A DNA stretch of 64,000 bases from Gammaproteobacteria bacterium (GTDB lineage: Bacteria > Pseudomonadota > Gammaproteobacteria > SZUA-140). Below the pieces are notes generated by a model, which did not search any database, was not told the DNA's origin, and was given only the letters and a program-made list of their open reading frames with translations. The first letter of the stretch is position 1, and each line of letters opens with the position of its first letter. Where the stretch lies: assembly GCA_015491865.1 (NCBI GenBank), contig WFVD01000026.1:124001-188000 (forward strand). Direction: 5' to 3'. A program made the translations under genes and the position numbers. Positions 19,665 to 27,168 of the stretch are shown here, one piece after another.

Positions 19665-20472
19665 GCTGCCAGAGGTCGAGACCACGCGGGCAGGTATTGA
19701 GCCGCATCTGGTTGGCGAGGTGGTTACTGCAGTAAAGGCCTATCAGCGGCAGCTGCGCCGTCCGGTGAGTGCAAGGCTGGCAACGGCGCTGAAGGGTGGC
19801 ATGTTTGAATCTGTGACGCGCCGAGGCAAATATCTGTTACTGAAAAGTGGCCGTGGTAGTGTGATTATTCACCTTGGGATGTCCGGCAGCCTGCGTCTGG
19901 TGGCTGAAGGTGTCGTGCTAGAAAAACACGATCATGTTGAATTTTTTCTGGCGAGCGGAGGGTCGTTACGCTATCGCGACCCACGCCGTTTCGGGCTGGT
20001 GCTGTGGACGGCAAAAGATCCACTGCAACACCCTCTCATTGCGAAGCTTGGGGTAGAGCCGCTGGCAGCGGCGTTTGATGCTGACTATCTTCACTCAATT
20101 GCACAACAGCGCAGTGTCGCAATTAAACAATTGATTATGAATGGCCAGGTAGTGGTGGGTGTGGGGAATATCTACGCCAGCGAGGCGCTGTTTCGTGCCG
20201 GGGTTCATCCAGCGCGGGCGGCGAAGCGACTCTCACGCGCGCGCTGCGAACGACTGGTGAGCGCAATCAGGGCAGTGTTATCGGAGGCGATCAAGCAGGG
20301 CGGCACGACACTGCGCGATTTTTATAATGGCGCGGGCGAGCCTGGGTACTTTAAACAGCGCCTGCAGGTCTATGGTCGCGGTGGCGAGCCGTGCGTGAGT
20401 TGTGGCGCTGCTATTCGTCAGACTGTGCAGGGGCAGCGCTCCACCTGGTACTGCGGGCGCTGCCAGCGTTAG
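19657..20472 (+). CDS. mutM: Formamidopyrimidine-DNA glycosylase
   Basis: MutM/Fpg removes 8-oxoguanine and formamidopyrimidines from DNA. The start ATG at 19657 gives the obligatory MPELPEVET N-terminus with the catalytic Pro2 and Glu3; an upstream in-frame ATG would destroy this. HLGMSGSLR, the VGNIYASEALF helix-two-turn-helix, and a C-terminal zinc finger with four cysteines (CVSCG and WYCGRC) are all present. It overlaps the DUF4340-type gene and converges on a membrane protein gene with 4 shared bases. Confidence 0.96.
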   Translation: MPELPEVETTRAGIEPHLVGEVVTAVKAYQRQLRRPVSARLATALKGGMFESVTRRGKYLLLKSGRGSVIIHLGMSGSLRLVAEGVVLEKHDHVEFFLASGGSLRYRDPRRFGLVLWTAKDPLQHPLIAKLGVEPLAAAFDADYLHSIAQQRSVAIKQLIMNGQVVVGVGNIYASEALFRAGVHPARAAKRLSRARCERLVSAIRAVLSEAIKQGGTTLRDFYNGAGEPGYFKQRLQVYGRGGEPCVSCGAAIRQTVQGQRSTWYCGRCQR

Positions 20473-21926
20473 CCCTCAGTTTTGGTGGTTGCTGCTTCGC
20501 TTTCTGTTGTATGTGATGGTGATTCAAGCGGCGCTATTGGAGCCTTTTTAATGCGGATCACAACCCCCGCCTCCTGAAGTGACAGCGTCTCGGCAATACC
20601 GCTGAGCTCCGATATGTTTTTACTTAACCCCAAGTTCTCCTCCAGTGTGTGGTCAAATATCAGATGTGTGATGCCTTTAATGCTGCTCAGGAATTCCGCG
20701 CTATCTTCCCTGGCGTAGGGCAGTGGAAAAACGTCGCGACGGGTCGCCAGCATGGTGCGTGCAGGCCACTGACTCGCAGCCTGGAAAGGGGCATCAGGGT
20801 CGGCGGCTTCAACCGCCAGCTGATGGATGATGTCATCGGTTGGGGAGAGAAGCTCGCTTTTCAGGATCTGTCGATACTGTTTGTCTGCCAGCATAAAAGC
20901 GGTACTGACAATGAATAGCACAACAATGACGATACCGCGCTGTCCCATCAAACTGTTACTGCTAAAGGACTGGTTGAACGTAACGAGCAGTGCCATGCCG
21001 CGAAAAAGCAGCAGCGCAATGGCGATCATTGCCCACTCTGGAGTCGCCGCAACAAGGCCGACAAGTACGGCGAATAGCAGCGCGCTGCCCATCAGATCGT
21101 TGAGTAGAAATGCCCGGTCGCGAATGATAACGATAACGAGCAGTAGCGCAACGACCAGTCCGATAAGCCAGCTTGCTGGCTCACCAAATCCAATCGCACC
21201 GTTCTGAATGGCGTTGGCCAGGGTGGCGAGTGGGTCACTAAACCAGACGATATCTTTCTGCCAGCCATTCTGGAAAGTAAGAATGAGTGGGATTGCAATT
21301 GCAAGCCCAACGAGTATCTGTCTTTGCTGGGTCTTGTTGAGCGGGTCTCTGATCCACAACCAGGCCAGTGCAAGCGCATAGCCAAGCCCTGCCGGGTGCA
21401 GGCTCACAGCGGTGATGACCACTAACAGTTGTACGAAGAACCAGCCGCCTAGTGGGCGTGGCTTGGCGCGATAGGTATTACTTACCCACAGGCCGATGCC
21501 AAAGGTGAGCAGCAGCATCGGGCCAGTACCGATCGAACTGATCTGGGTAATGGTCAGCGGGCAGATCAGCAGCAGCGCTGTCGCCATCAGGGCAGATTCA
21601 TGATTTTCTCTTCGCGCCCAGTAATAGAGAAACATTGTGCCAAAAAAAGCGAGCATGGCGGTGAATATTTTGGTGGCAAGCATGCTACCGGACCAGTAGA
21701 TCGCGACGGGTAGCAGCAGAATGGCACGCATATCCGGGGTACCAAAGGTAGCGACAGGATTGGCGATTCGGTCCACTATCGACCAGAGAAATAGAAGTGC
21801 TTTTGCGGCCCCTTCATTAAGCCCATAAGGGGTCAGGTTGATGAGATTAAACCCCCAGAAAAGTGCGGCAATCCAGACAGCGAGTATAATCAGTCTCAGG
21901 TATTTTTCAGGGATGGCGACTCGCAT
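20469..21926 (-). CDS. Polytopic membrane protein, possibly PMT/ArnT-like glycosyltransferase
   Basis: This 485-residue protein has roughly eleven hydrophobic segments, then a C-terminal soluble part of about 140 residues. The first loop (INLTPYGLNEGAAKAL) and the alternating short-loop membrane pattern resemble GT-C fold (PMT/ArnT-like) transferases, but a catalytic acidic motif is not clear. ATG at 21926 has GGAGAG just upstream and is preferred over a TTG at 21959. Function is unproven. Confidence 0.6.
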   Translation of the reverse strand: MRVAIPEKYLRLIILAVWIAALFWGFNLINLTPYGLNEGAAKALLFLWSIVDRIANPVATFGTPDMRAILLLPVAIYWSGSMLATKIFTAMLAFFGTMFLYYWARRENHESALMATALLLICPLTITQISSIGTGPMLLLTFGIGLWVSNTYRAKPRPLGGWFFVQLLVVITAVSLHPAGLGYALALAWLWIRDPLNKTQQRQILVGLAIAIPLILTFQNGWQKDIVWFSDPLATLANAIQNGAIGFGEPASWLIGLVVALLLVIVIIRDRAFLLNDLMGSALLFAVLVGLVAATPEWAMIAIALLLFRGMALLVTFNQSFSSNSLMGQRGIVIVVLFIVSTAFMLADKQYRQILKSELLSPTDDIIHQLAVEAADPDAPFQAASQWPARTMLATRRDVFPLPYAREDSAEFLSSIKGITHLIFDHTLEENLGLSKNISELSGIAETLSLQEAGVVIRIKKAPIAPLESPSHTTESEAATTKTEG

Positions 21927-22094
21927 GTTCTCTCCAGCGTAAGTAGTTTTATCTTTCAAAATGCAGGTTTGGCAGGTATCGACGTTAAGGTAGAGAACCC
22001 CTGCGGGTGTAGAAATAAAAATGCCTCAGCACTTAAAGGCTATTAATGGGGCTTGATGGTTTCGTTCGACTTTTTTGGTGTTCTTTAAAGTAGA

Positions 22095-22115
22095 ACACGC
22101 CCCGTTGGGGCGTGT
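22095..22115 (-). terminator. Hairpin downstream of the 25-residue ORF
   Basis: ACACGCCCC and GGGGCGTGT form a perfect 9-bp stem with a 3-base loop. On the minus strand it is followed by a T-containing tract and sits about 45 bases after the stop of the small gene at 22159-22236, so it likely ends that transcript. The T-run is weak. Confidence 0.5.
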
Positions 22116-22158
22116 CTTTAACTGCTCAAACTTGGTTCTACTGGTATTCAATAATCCT

Positions 22159-22236
22159 TTAGTTTGCAAACAGCAGAGGTATAATTGCAAAAAGAATTAG
22201 TGTTACAGCGATCGTTGTTGCTGGTAATGCACCCAT
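22159..22236 (-). CDS. 25-residue single-helix membrane peptide
   Basis: A complete tiny ORF starts at ATG 22236 and reads MGALPATTIAV then a strongly hydrophobic run ending LLFAN. The ribosome site GGGAGGGG lies 7 bases upstream, a promoter-like pair lies about 95 bases upstream and a hairpin follows. No family is recognised. It sits at the edge of the cytochrome/oxidase region, and its size and single helix fit a small subunit of a membrane complex; that role is inference. Confidence 0.6.
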   Translation of the reverse strand: MGALPATTIAVTLILFAIIPLLFAN

Positions 22237-22333
22237 GATAATCCCCTCCCAAAATAAAAACGCTAAAATTTTGTTGTTGGCCCAGCTCGAAACTTAGCCG
22301 AGCCATCTTTTACATAAAACGTAAGACACAGAG

Positions 22334-22361
22334 AGTATCTACATTGAGTGGGCGATGTCAA
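22334..22361 (-). promoter_or_regulatory. Sigma70-like promoter for the 25-residue peptide gene
   Basis: On the minus strand TTGACA (22356-22361) is a perfect -35 hexamer, followed after 16 bases by GATACT (22334-22339) as the -10. It points at the small ORF at 22159-22236 and would give a leader of about 90 bases. Confidence 0.5.
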
Positions 22362-22726
22362 TAACTCTCCATCGCGTATGTTGGGGTTAAATGTACGATT
22401 GTTTAGTAGGATATGCTTGGTTTATATTGCGCCTGAGGTTGGTAGCAGTGAGGTGGTCGAGTTATCTCGGGGGGATGAGCGGCATCGTGGATTCCGCATA
22501 GTGGATACGGCGGGTTTTTGGGGTGCTCAGGGATTTAAAGGGATTTAGTGCTTGAACTGTATCGATCGGTCATGTTATATATCACCATCCTTGGGTATTC
22601 CCAACCAAAATGCTGTAATGCATAGGGTGGTCTACTCTAAGATTTTTTGGGGGGTATAATGCGCGAATCGATTATGAATTCGTCGCAATTAGAACTATTT
22701 TTGAGGCTTTGTTAGGAGGGATTGAA
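22362..22726 (+). promoter_or_regulatory. Gene-free stretch with a TATAAT promoter box at 22655-22660
   Basis: No convincing gene was seen here; an ORF in 22348-22548 has no ribosome site and no recognisable protein character. A perfect -10 hexamer TATAAT occurs at 22655-22660 with a weak TCTACT about 18 bases upstream. It probably drives the 30-residue peptide gene and the cytochrome c4 gene after it. Confidence 0.45.
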
Positions 22727-22819
22727 ATGTTAGAGACACCAGCGATTGCAACACTGTACCTGCTTTGGTTTATCTTGGCTTTTGGCTTGGCAGCAGTAAT
22801 GCTGAAAATGAATTCGTAA
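22727..22819 (+). CDS. 30-residue single-helix membrane peptide
   Basis: ATG 22727 is preceded by a strong AGGAGG and opens a 30-residue ORF: METP-type polar start (MLETPAIATLY), a hydrophobic helix, then LKMNS. It is too short for standard gene calling but the ribosome site is excellent. It lies about 120 bp upstream of cytochrome c4, probably on the same transcript. It may be a small subunit of a respiratory complex; no family match is claimed. Confidence 0.6.
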   Translation: MLETPAIATLYLLWFILAFGLAAVMLKMNS

Positions 22820-22939
22820 AAAATAGCATTAAGTTTAGCCGGATGACTTTGATGGCGAGGGCCTGTTCGTATCAGTTGTGGTGCGACCAATTCCAAGATC
22901 ATCTGGAAAAAATGTATAAAAATTGGGAGGGGTCTTGAA

Positions 22940-23674
22940 ATGCGTAGGTACTTAATATCGATGTCAGCTTTGGCGTTTGTTGCAGGCACGCTTGCACCAA
23001 CAGCGGCTATGGCATCCGCTCAGTACTCAAAAGGTGATGGAAACGTTAGTAATGGTAAAACCATATATGAACAGGGGAAGGGTGATGTCCCTGCCTGTAA
23101 TTCATGCCACGGTGTTGATGGCAACGGTGATGATAATATGGGGACACCGCGTCTAGCGGGACAGGGTTTTACTTTCCTGTTGAAACAACTGGAAGATTTT
23201 GCAACAGATAAGCGTATGGATGAAACGATGTTCGTGATGAATGCCAATGCAAAAGGCATGAGTCCACAGGATCGTCGTGATGTGGCTACTTATCTTGCGC
23301 AAAAGCAAGATGCTTTTGCTGGTTCAAACCTTAAAGAGCTAGCTGCTAATGGTGTCGTTACAGGTAAAACCAACTTCGGAAAATCACTTGTTGAAATTGG
23401 TAGCCCAGAGCTTTCTGCATGTAAGTCATGTCACGGTTATGCAGGTCGAGGTGCACCACCTATCTATCCTGTAATTCTGAATCAGCGTTATACCTATCTG
23501 GTCAGTCAGCTGAAGAAGTTCCGTGATGGAAGTCGTGCAAATGATCCAATGGGTCAGATGCGTGCAATTGCCAGGAAGATGTCTGATGATGACATCAACA
23601 ATGCTGCTGCATATCTGACTTCTGCCGAGAGAAGCACGCCAGGCAATCCACAGACTCCTTATACAATCCACTAA
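22940..23674 (+). CDS. Diheme cytochrome c4-like protein
   Basis: This is a 244-residue secreted protein with a signal peptide (cleavage near AMASAQ). Two class I cytochrome domains follow, each with a heme site: CNSCH at about 53-57 and CKSCH in the second half. Each half has the c4-like MSPQDRRDVATYLA / MSDDDINNAAAYLT helix. Cytochromes c4 are periplasmic electron carriers that can donate to cbb3 oxidases. GGAGGGG precedes ATG 22940. A strong terminator follows, so it ends its own transcript. Confidence 0.92.
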   Translation: MRRYLISMSALAFVAGTLAPTAAMASAQYSKGDGNVSNGKTIYEQGKGDVPACNSCHGVDGNGDDNMGTPRLAGQGFTFLLKQLEDFATDKRMDETMFVMNANAKGMSPQDRRDVATYLAQKQDAFAGSNLKELAANGVVTGKTNFGKSLVEIGSPELSACKSCHGYAGRGAPPIYPVILNQRYTYLVSQLKKFRDGSRANDPMGQMRAIARKMSDDDINNAAAYLTSAERSTPGNPQTPYTIH

Positions 23675-23718
23675 AATCTGGATTTGTTGTAGCGAGGCAG
23701 TAAAAAGTCGTGAGAAAG

Positions 23719-23744
23719 GGCGGGCAAATTGCCCGCCTTTTTTT
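23719..23744 (+). terminator. Intrinsic terminator after cytochrome c4
   Basis: GGCGGGC, loop AAATT, GCCCGCC, then seven T. It lies 45 bases after the cytochrome c4 stop and is a textbook rho-independent terminator on the plus strand. Confidence 0.92.
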
Positions 23745-23775
23745 ATCTGTAAAATCTATATTGTGAGCAACGGAA

Positions 23776-24435
23776 ATGGGGCTCACCAAACGAATTGGTA
23801 ATATTCCTGGTATGGCAAAAAAGCAACCCCTGAAGTCCGGTGAGAAGATATTGTTAGGTATATTCGGTGCCTTCTTCTGTCTCGCCGCGATTGGTTATGT
23901 CGTGCTGGAAAGTGTTCGCCTGACTTCTGAGAAGCCGATGTTTACTCAGACAACCTTTTTTAATTTTTCCGAAGAAGGGAAAATCGGTCATGGTTACTAC
24001 ATGAAGGCGAACTGTAATGCATGTCACCGTGCAGTACGGAGTGGTACCAGTATGGGGCTGTCATTAGATGGAATTGGCTCGAAAAGAAGTATTGACTGGT
24101 TGGAGCAGTTTTTATTAGAACCTGAGCGTGTTTACGAAGGGCCAACGATTGACCATGGCGTTGGGAAAGAGGCTGGTAACATTATTGCCAGGCTTTCTGA
24201 AGATAAGATTAGACCTATCGCTGTCTTTCTTTCTGAACTAAAAGCCGTGGCAGGCTCATCAGTCTCCAAAGTCCCGCCGCCGGAGCGTTCTGAATTTATC
24301 GATGGAATGGTTGGTTCATGGGCTCCAGAAGGGTGGAAAGAAAAATATGAAGATGTTCGCGATCGTATCAAGCGTGAAGAAGGAGAGGCGGCAGATCGTG
24401 ATGCTGCGGATGAAGAGGTGATCGATGCGCGCTAG
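23776..24435 (+). CDS. Membrane-anchored monoheme cytochrome c
   Basis: This 219-residue protein has one N-terminal membrane helix (about 25-47), then one heme site NCNACH and a C-terminal acidic tail. After the heme it carries SLDGIGSKRSIDWLEQFL, a motif shared with the cytochrome at 31252-31743, so the two are paralogues. It overlaps the short heme-copper-oxidase-like gene by 11 bases, which suggests that they work together in electron transfer. The axial methionine is not certain. Confidence 0.82.
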   Translation: MGLTKRIGNIPGMAKKQPLKSGEKILLGIFGAFFCLAAIGYVVLESVRLTSEKPMFTQTTFFNFSEEGKIGHGYYMKANCNACHRAVRSGTSMGLSLDGIGSKRSIDWLEQFLLEPERVYEGPTIDHGVGKEAGNIIARLSEDKIRPIAVFLSELKAVAGSSVSKVPPPERSEFIDGMVGSWAPEGWKEKYEDVRDRIKREEGEAADRDAADEEVIDAR

Positions 24436-24964
24436 ACCCTGGACGCATGAACAAGAGCAGGATTACCGTAAATATACCCTCTGGTTTATTTATGCCTGTG
24501 TGATTTACAGTATTATAGGTTTCTCATGGGGTGTGATTGTTGGTATGTTCCCTGATTTAAGGGAATTCATTAATCATCGCCCTCATGGTAACCTGATTAT
24601 GCTGGGCCATGGTCACCTTAATCTGCTTGGCTGGGTAGAGATGGCCATATTTGGCTCGATTTACTACATTATTCCTCGCCTGGTCAGGCGACCAATTTAT
24701 AGTTTTAAACTGGTGCGTATTCACTTTTGGATGCATAATTTTGGTTTGCTTGGAATGGTGGTGTCATTTGTTGCTGCTGGTGTGATGGGTGGCATGGCGA
24801 GTATGTCGATGTCTCCAGCTGAGACCAGTGAAATTGTCCGTCCCATAATGATTACTGTCGGTATGTTTGGTCTTCTTGTGCTGTCGGCGAATATTATTTG
24901 GGGCTTTAATATTTTCCGCACCTGCATGGGCTGGGAGAAAGATTATGTTCGAGATTGTAAATAA
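24425..24964 (+). CDS. Short heme-copper-oxidase subunit I-like protein (four helices)
   Basis: This 179-residue integral membrane protein has four helices. The second carries LGHGHLNLLGW and is followed by IPRLVRRPIYS and IHFW. That order resembles the CcoN segment with the H-x-H heme ligands (AHAHLALLG, then RRKLYS and FHYW, in the CcoN at 27169-28578). The protein covers only about one third of a normal subunit I and lacks CuB ligands, so it cannot be an oxidase by itself. It may bind heme as a redox or assembly subunit. A relative lies at 39962-40489. Confidence 0.7.
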   Translation: MRARPWTHEQEQDYRKYTLWFIYACVIYSIIGFSWGVIVGMFPDLREFINHRPHGNLIMLGHGHLNLLGWVEMAIFGSIYYIIPRLVRRPIYSFKLVRIHFWMHNFGLLGMVVSFVAAGVMGGMASMSMSPAETSEIVRPIMITVGMFGLLVLSANIIWGFNIFRTCMGWEKDYVRDCK

Positions 24965-25460
24965 GACAACCCGGCTGTTTGTCGTCGCTTTTGTGGTGGT
25001 CGGACTTAACGGTTGTTTTGAATTTGATGCCTCAACGCTGAAGATTGGCCAGCAAGCGCCTATTATGAAAACAAAGACACTTGCTGATGTTGACGGTGAT
25101 TTTAGCCGGATTACTAGTTATCGCTATCCAGATGAACGCATGTATCAGTATTCCCTTGATGATGCACTGGCACAGGGGAAGCCAGTCATTGTTGAGTTTG
25201 CAACGCCAGGGCACTGTACCGTCTGTGATAAGCAGCTTCAGGTTTTGAAGGGGATCTTAAACAAATATGAGTCTGAAATAATTATAGTACACATGGATCA
25301 ATACCAGAACCCAGAGGCTTTTATTGAGTATAAAGTCACGGGTGACCCGTGGACTTTTGTTATCGATAAGAACCAGAAAGTGGTCTTTAAGCGCCCCGGG
25401 CGCCTGCTTTACCAGGAAATCGATAAAGCACTGCAGCCACTATTAGCAGTCCAGAGTTAA
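24945..25460 (+). CDS. Thioredoxin-fold lipoprotein
   Basis: This 171-residue protein has a lipobox (VVGLNGC) after a short signal helix. The thioredoxin-like domain has the redox motif CTVC in FATPGHCTVCDKQL, and a later cis-proline region VTGDPWTFVID. TlpA/ResA-like proteins of this kind reduce apocytochrome cysteines or serve oxidase copper-site assembly. ATG at 24945 lies inside the end of the previous gene (20-base overlap). The longer open frame upstream is not used because the signal helix begins here. Confidence 0.8.
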   Translation: MFEIVNKTTRLFVVAFVVVGLNGCFEFDASTLKIGQQAPIMKTKTLADVDGDFSRITSYRYPDERMYQYSLDDALAQGKPVIVEFATPGHCTVCDKQLQVLKGILNKYESEIIIVHMDQYQNPEAFIEYKVTGDPWTFVIDKNQKVVFKRPGRLLYQEIDKALQPLLAVQS

Positions 25461-25478
25461 ATTGCAGAGGTTTAAGTA

Positions 25479-25937
25479 GTGGCTAAAAAGCAGTATCGTG
25501 TTGAGCTGGTTCAGGACAGGAAAGGGATGTACTGGGATCTGGCGCTCTATGTGCCGACAGTTATTTTCCTGGTCTCAATCGCATTAAAAATGTGGTATAC
25601 AGCTGATAAAAACTGGGCATACCTTTTGATGTTTATGGCATCATTCTTTCTATTGGCAGGCGCTAATCGAATACTGAAATCGCGAATGATGTTAACCGGC
25701 TCATCGCCAATAAGTATCGATGTTGATAAGCAGCGAATAGCCTTTGGTCTGCGAAATGGTGAGAAGGTTGAGCTTGTTAAAGGGGCTCGATTTTTTCCTG
25801 ATTTCGCCGGAAAGAGCTTTGCGATTACCGGGATCGATCTTAATGGTAAGAAGTGTCAGTACGTATTTCATCGTGGGCAATTTGCGGATGAAAGCGAATA
25901 CAAAGAGCTGCGAGAGTTTCTGCGTATTTACGGTTAG
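25479..25937 (+). CDS. Membrane protein of unknown function
   Basis: I do not recognise this 152-residue protein. Two adjacent membrane helices (about 22-40 and 47-65) are followed by a soluble domain with alternating strands (GSSPISIDVDKQRIAFGLR; FAITGIDLNGKKCQYVF). This resembles the two-helix plus PH-like layout of some inner-membrane proteins. GTG at 25479 is the only reasonable start. It closes the cytochrome, short oxidase-like and thioredoxin-like gene run. Confidence 0.6.
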   Translation: MAKKQYRVELVQDRKGMYWDLALYVPTVIFLVSIALKMWYTADKNWAYLLMFMASFFLLAGANRILKSRMMLTGSSPISIDVDKQRIAFGLRNGEKVELVKGARFFPDFAGKSFAITGIDLNGKKCQYVFHRGQFADESEYKELREFLRIYG

Positions 25938-25975
25938 AGCTCACCGGGCGTAGCGCTATACTCGCGTATACCGCG

Positions 25976-26173
25976 TTAGCCTCTGCCTGTTCGGCGTTTT
26001 ACAATATCCCATCCCAAGAATGCCATTACGGTGGCAGATATCCCTAATACAATAATTGTGATCGTCTGTTCAGTTTCTTCATCGACCAGTCCTCCTACAA
26101 ACATGTGAACAGTATAGGCCATAAGGAGTAGCGAACTGATTGCCACAATTAGATAAATGATAGTTTCCTTCAT
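25976..26173 (-). CDS. Small two-helix membrane protein
   Basis: This 65-residue protein has two hydrophobic helices separated by an acidic loop (GGLVDEETEQT) and a basic tail (KRRTGRG). It is coded against the surrounding respiratory genes, in the gap between two of their transcripts. No family recognised. The ribosome site (AAAGAGC) is weak. Confidence 0.5.
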   Translation of the reverse strand: MKETIIYLIVAISSLLLMAYTVHMFVGGLVDEETEQTITIIVLGISATVMAFLGWDIVKRRTGRG

Positions 26174-26663
26174 GCTCTTTATCCCGCTTTTTTGATGTGT
26201 TCTAGTACAAAGATGGAGTTCTAAGTTAGATCATATATGAATTAAGCGCTGCGATCACTACCCTTCGCTGTGCATTAATCCAGGCGCTTTCTGTTGCAAA
26301 AAATAGAGCACTTACAGTATGTTATGAGGATGGTTTTTGGGCCAGATTGGAGTTGTTAATAAAACCACTTTATCCCTTAACTGTAGTGCCGGAAGCACTT
26401 GAATATTTGTTATAAAGACCTTGACGATATTAACTGACATGTGTCAGTATCTTCGACCAAGTTCCCTGTCTCCTTGGTGCAGTAATCTGGCCGCGGGGCA
26501 GAAGTGTAATAGCCTGCTGGACGGAGTAAGAATGGCAGGAAAACACTCTTAGCTTAGGGTAATTGAAGAGTAAACGCATTTTAGAGGGGAAGGTGGTGCG
26601 TACGCAGAATCGATATCAATCAATTATGTGTACGATAATAAAGATCGACATGGGAGGGTGGAG
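26174..26663. other. Gene-free regulatory gap before the ccoN transcript
   Basis: No convincing gene in this 490-bp stretch. It contains a TTGACG box at 26421-26426 and a perfect short dyad at 26433-26448 (listed separately). An ORF entering from 26628 is only an extension of the next gene. Confidence 0.5.
26433..26448. promoter_or_regulatory. CRP/FNR-superfamily-type dyad TGAC-N4-GTCA
   Basis: ACTGACA-TG-TGTCAGT is a perfect inverted repeat. Its core TGAC-N4-GTCA has the half-site spacing of FNR (TTGAT-N4-ATCAA) and of NnrR/DNR-type NO regulators (TTGAC-N4-GTCAA), differing from the latter only at the outer base. It lies just after a TTGACG hexamer (26421-26426) and upstream of the small membrane genes and ccoN. 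Confidence 0.45.
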
Positions 26664-26957
26664 ATGAAAAATAAACTGTCACTAGGTAATACCTTTTGGG
26701 TGCTACTGATTGCGGGATTTACGACAGGCATGGGTAACGGTAGTGTATTTGGCGCTGCTGTGATGTGTGCAGTTGGTCGTGGACCTTACGAAAACTGGGG
26801 TGGTTGGGGGATGGATGCACTTAATCCAAGCACATTTTCAGGGTTCATTGATTGTGTAATGCTGGTTTTTGGTCTGGCCTTTGCAATTATCACAGGTCTC
26901 GCGATGGCTAAGCATGGGGCTTTAGAGGCGCGTGGGCAGTCTACCGGAACCTGGTAG
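26664..26957 (+). CDS. Two-helix membrane protein upstream of ccoN
   Basis: This 97-residue protein has two hydrophobic helices (about 9-33 and 60-80) joined by a Gly/Trp-rich loop (GRGPYENWGGWGMD). The frame is open from 26628, but ATG 26664 has GGGAGG six bases upstream and gives a conventional start. It is the first gene of the probable ccoN transcript. No family recognised; it may be an accessory subunit of the oxidase. Confidence 0.6.
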   Translation: MKNKLSLGNTFWVLLIAGFTTGMGNGSVFGAAVMCAVGRGPYENWGGWGMDALNPSTFSGFIDCVMLVFGLAFAIITGLAMAKHGALEARGQSTGTW

Positions 26958-27012
26958 TAGTCTTGGTGAGTCTGAGTTACGACATTCGAAATAAGTAGAA
27001 AGGGGGCGTATT

Positions 27013-27102
27013 ATGGCAGCATTCGCAGGTGCATGTGGGATCATCCTTGCATTTTCAAGTATGTGGTTTTCTTGGTATCTACTAAATAAAACAACAGAGT
27101 GA
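27013..27102 (+). CDS. 29-residue single-helix membrane peptide
   Basis: ATG 27013 opens MAAFAGACGIILAFSSMW, continuing hydrophobic to a short polar tail NKTTE, 29 residues in all. GGGGG lies 5-6 bases upstream as a ribosome site. It lies 66 bp before ccoN on the same strand. Its size fits CcoM/CcoQ-class small subunits, but similarity beyond topology is not claimed. Confidence 0.55.
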   Translation: MAAFAGACGIILAFSSMWFSWYLLNKTTE

Positions 27103-27168
27103 TAAAAGCATAAAATCCGGCCAGCTGAGCTGAGCCGAATAGTTTGCGATTTATGGAGGAGAGGGTAA

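Noticed and set aside
22348-22548. 66-residue ORF in the gap before cytochrome c4
   Set aside because: It starts at GTG with no ribosome site, has no hydrophobic or family features, and overlaps the promoter of the opposite small gene.
26515-26553. Six-residue ORF with a good ribosome site, as a possible leader peptide
   Set aside because: Too short to judge, and no attenuator-like stems were seen after it.
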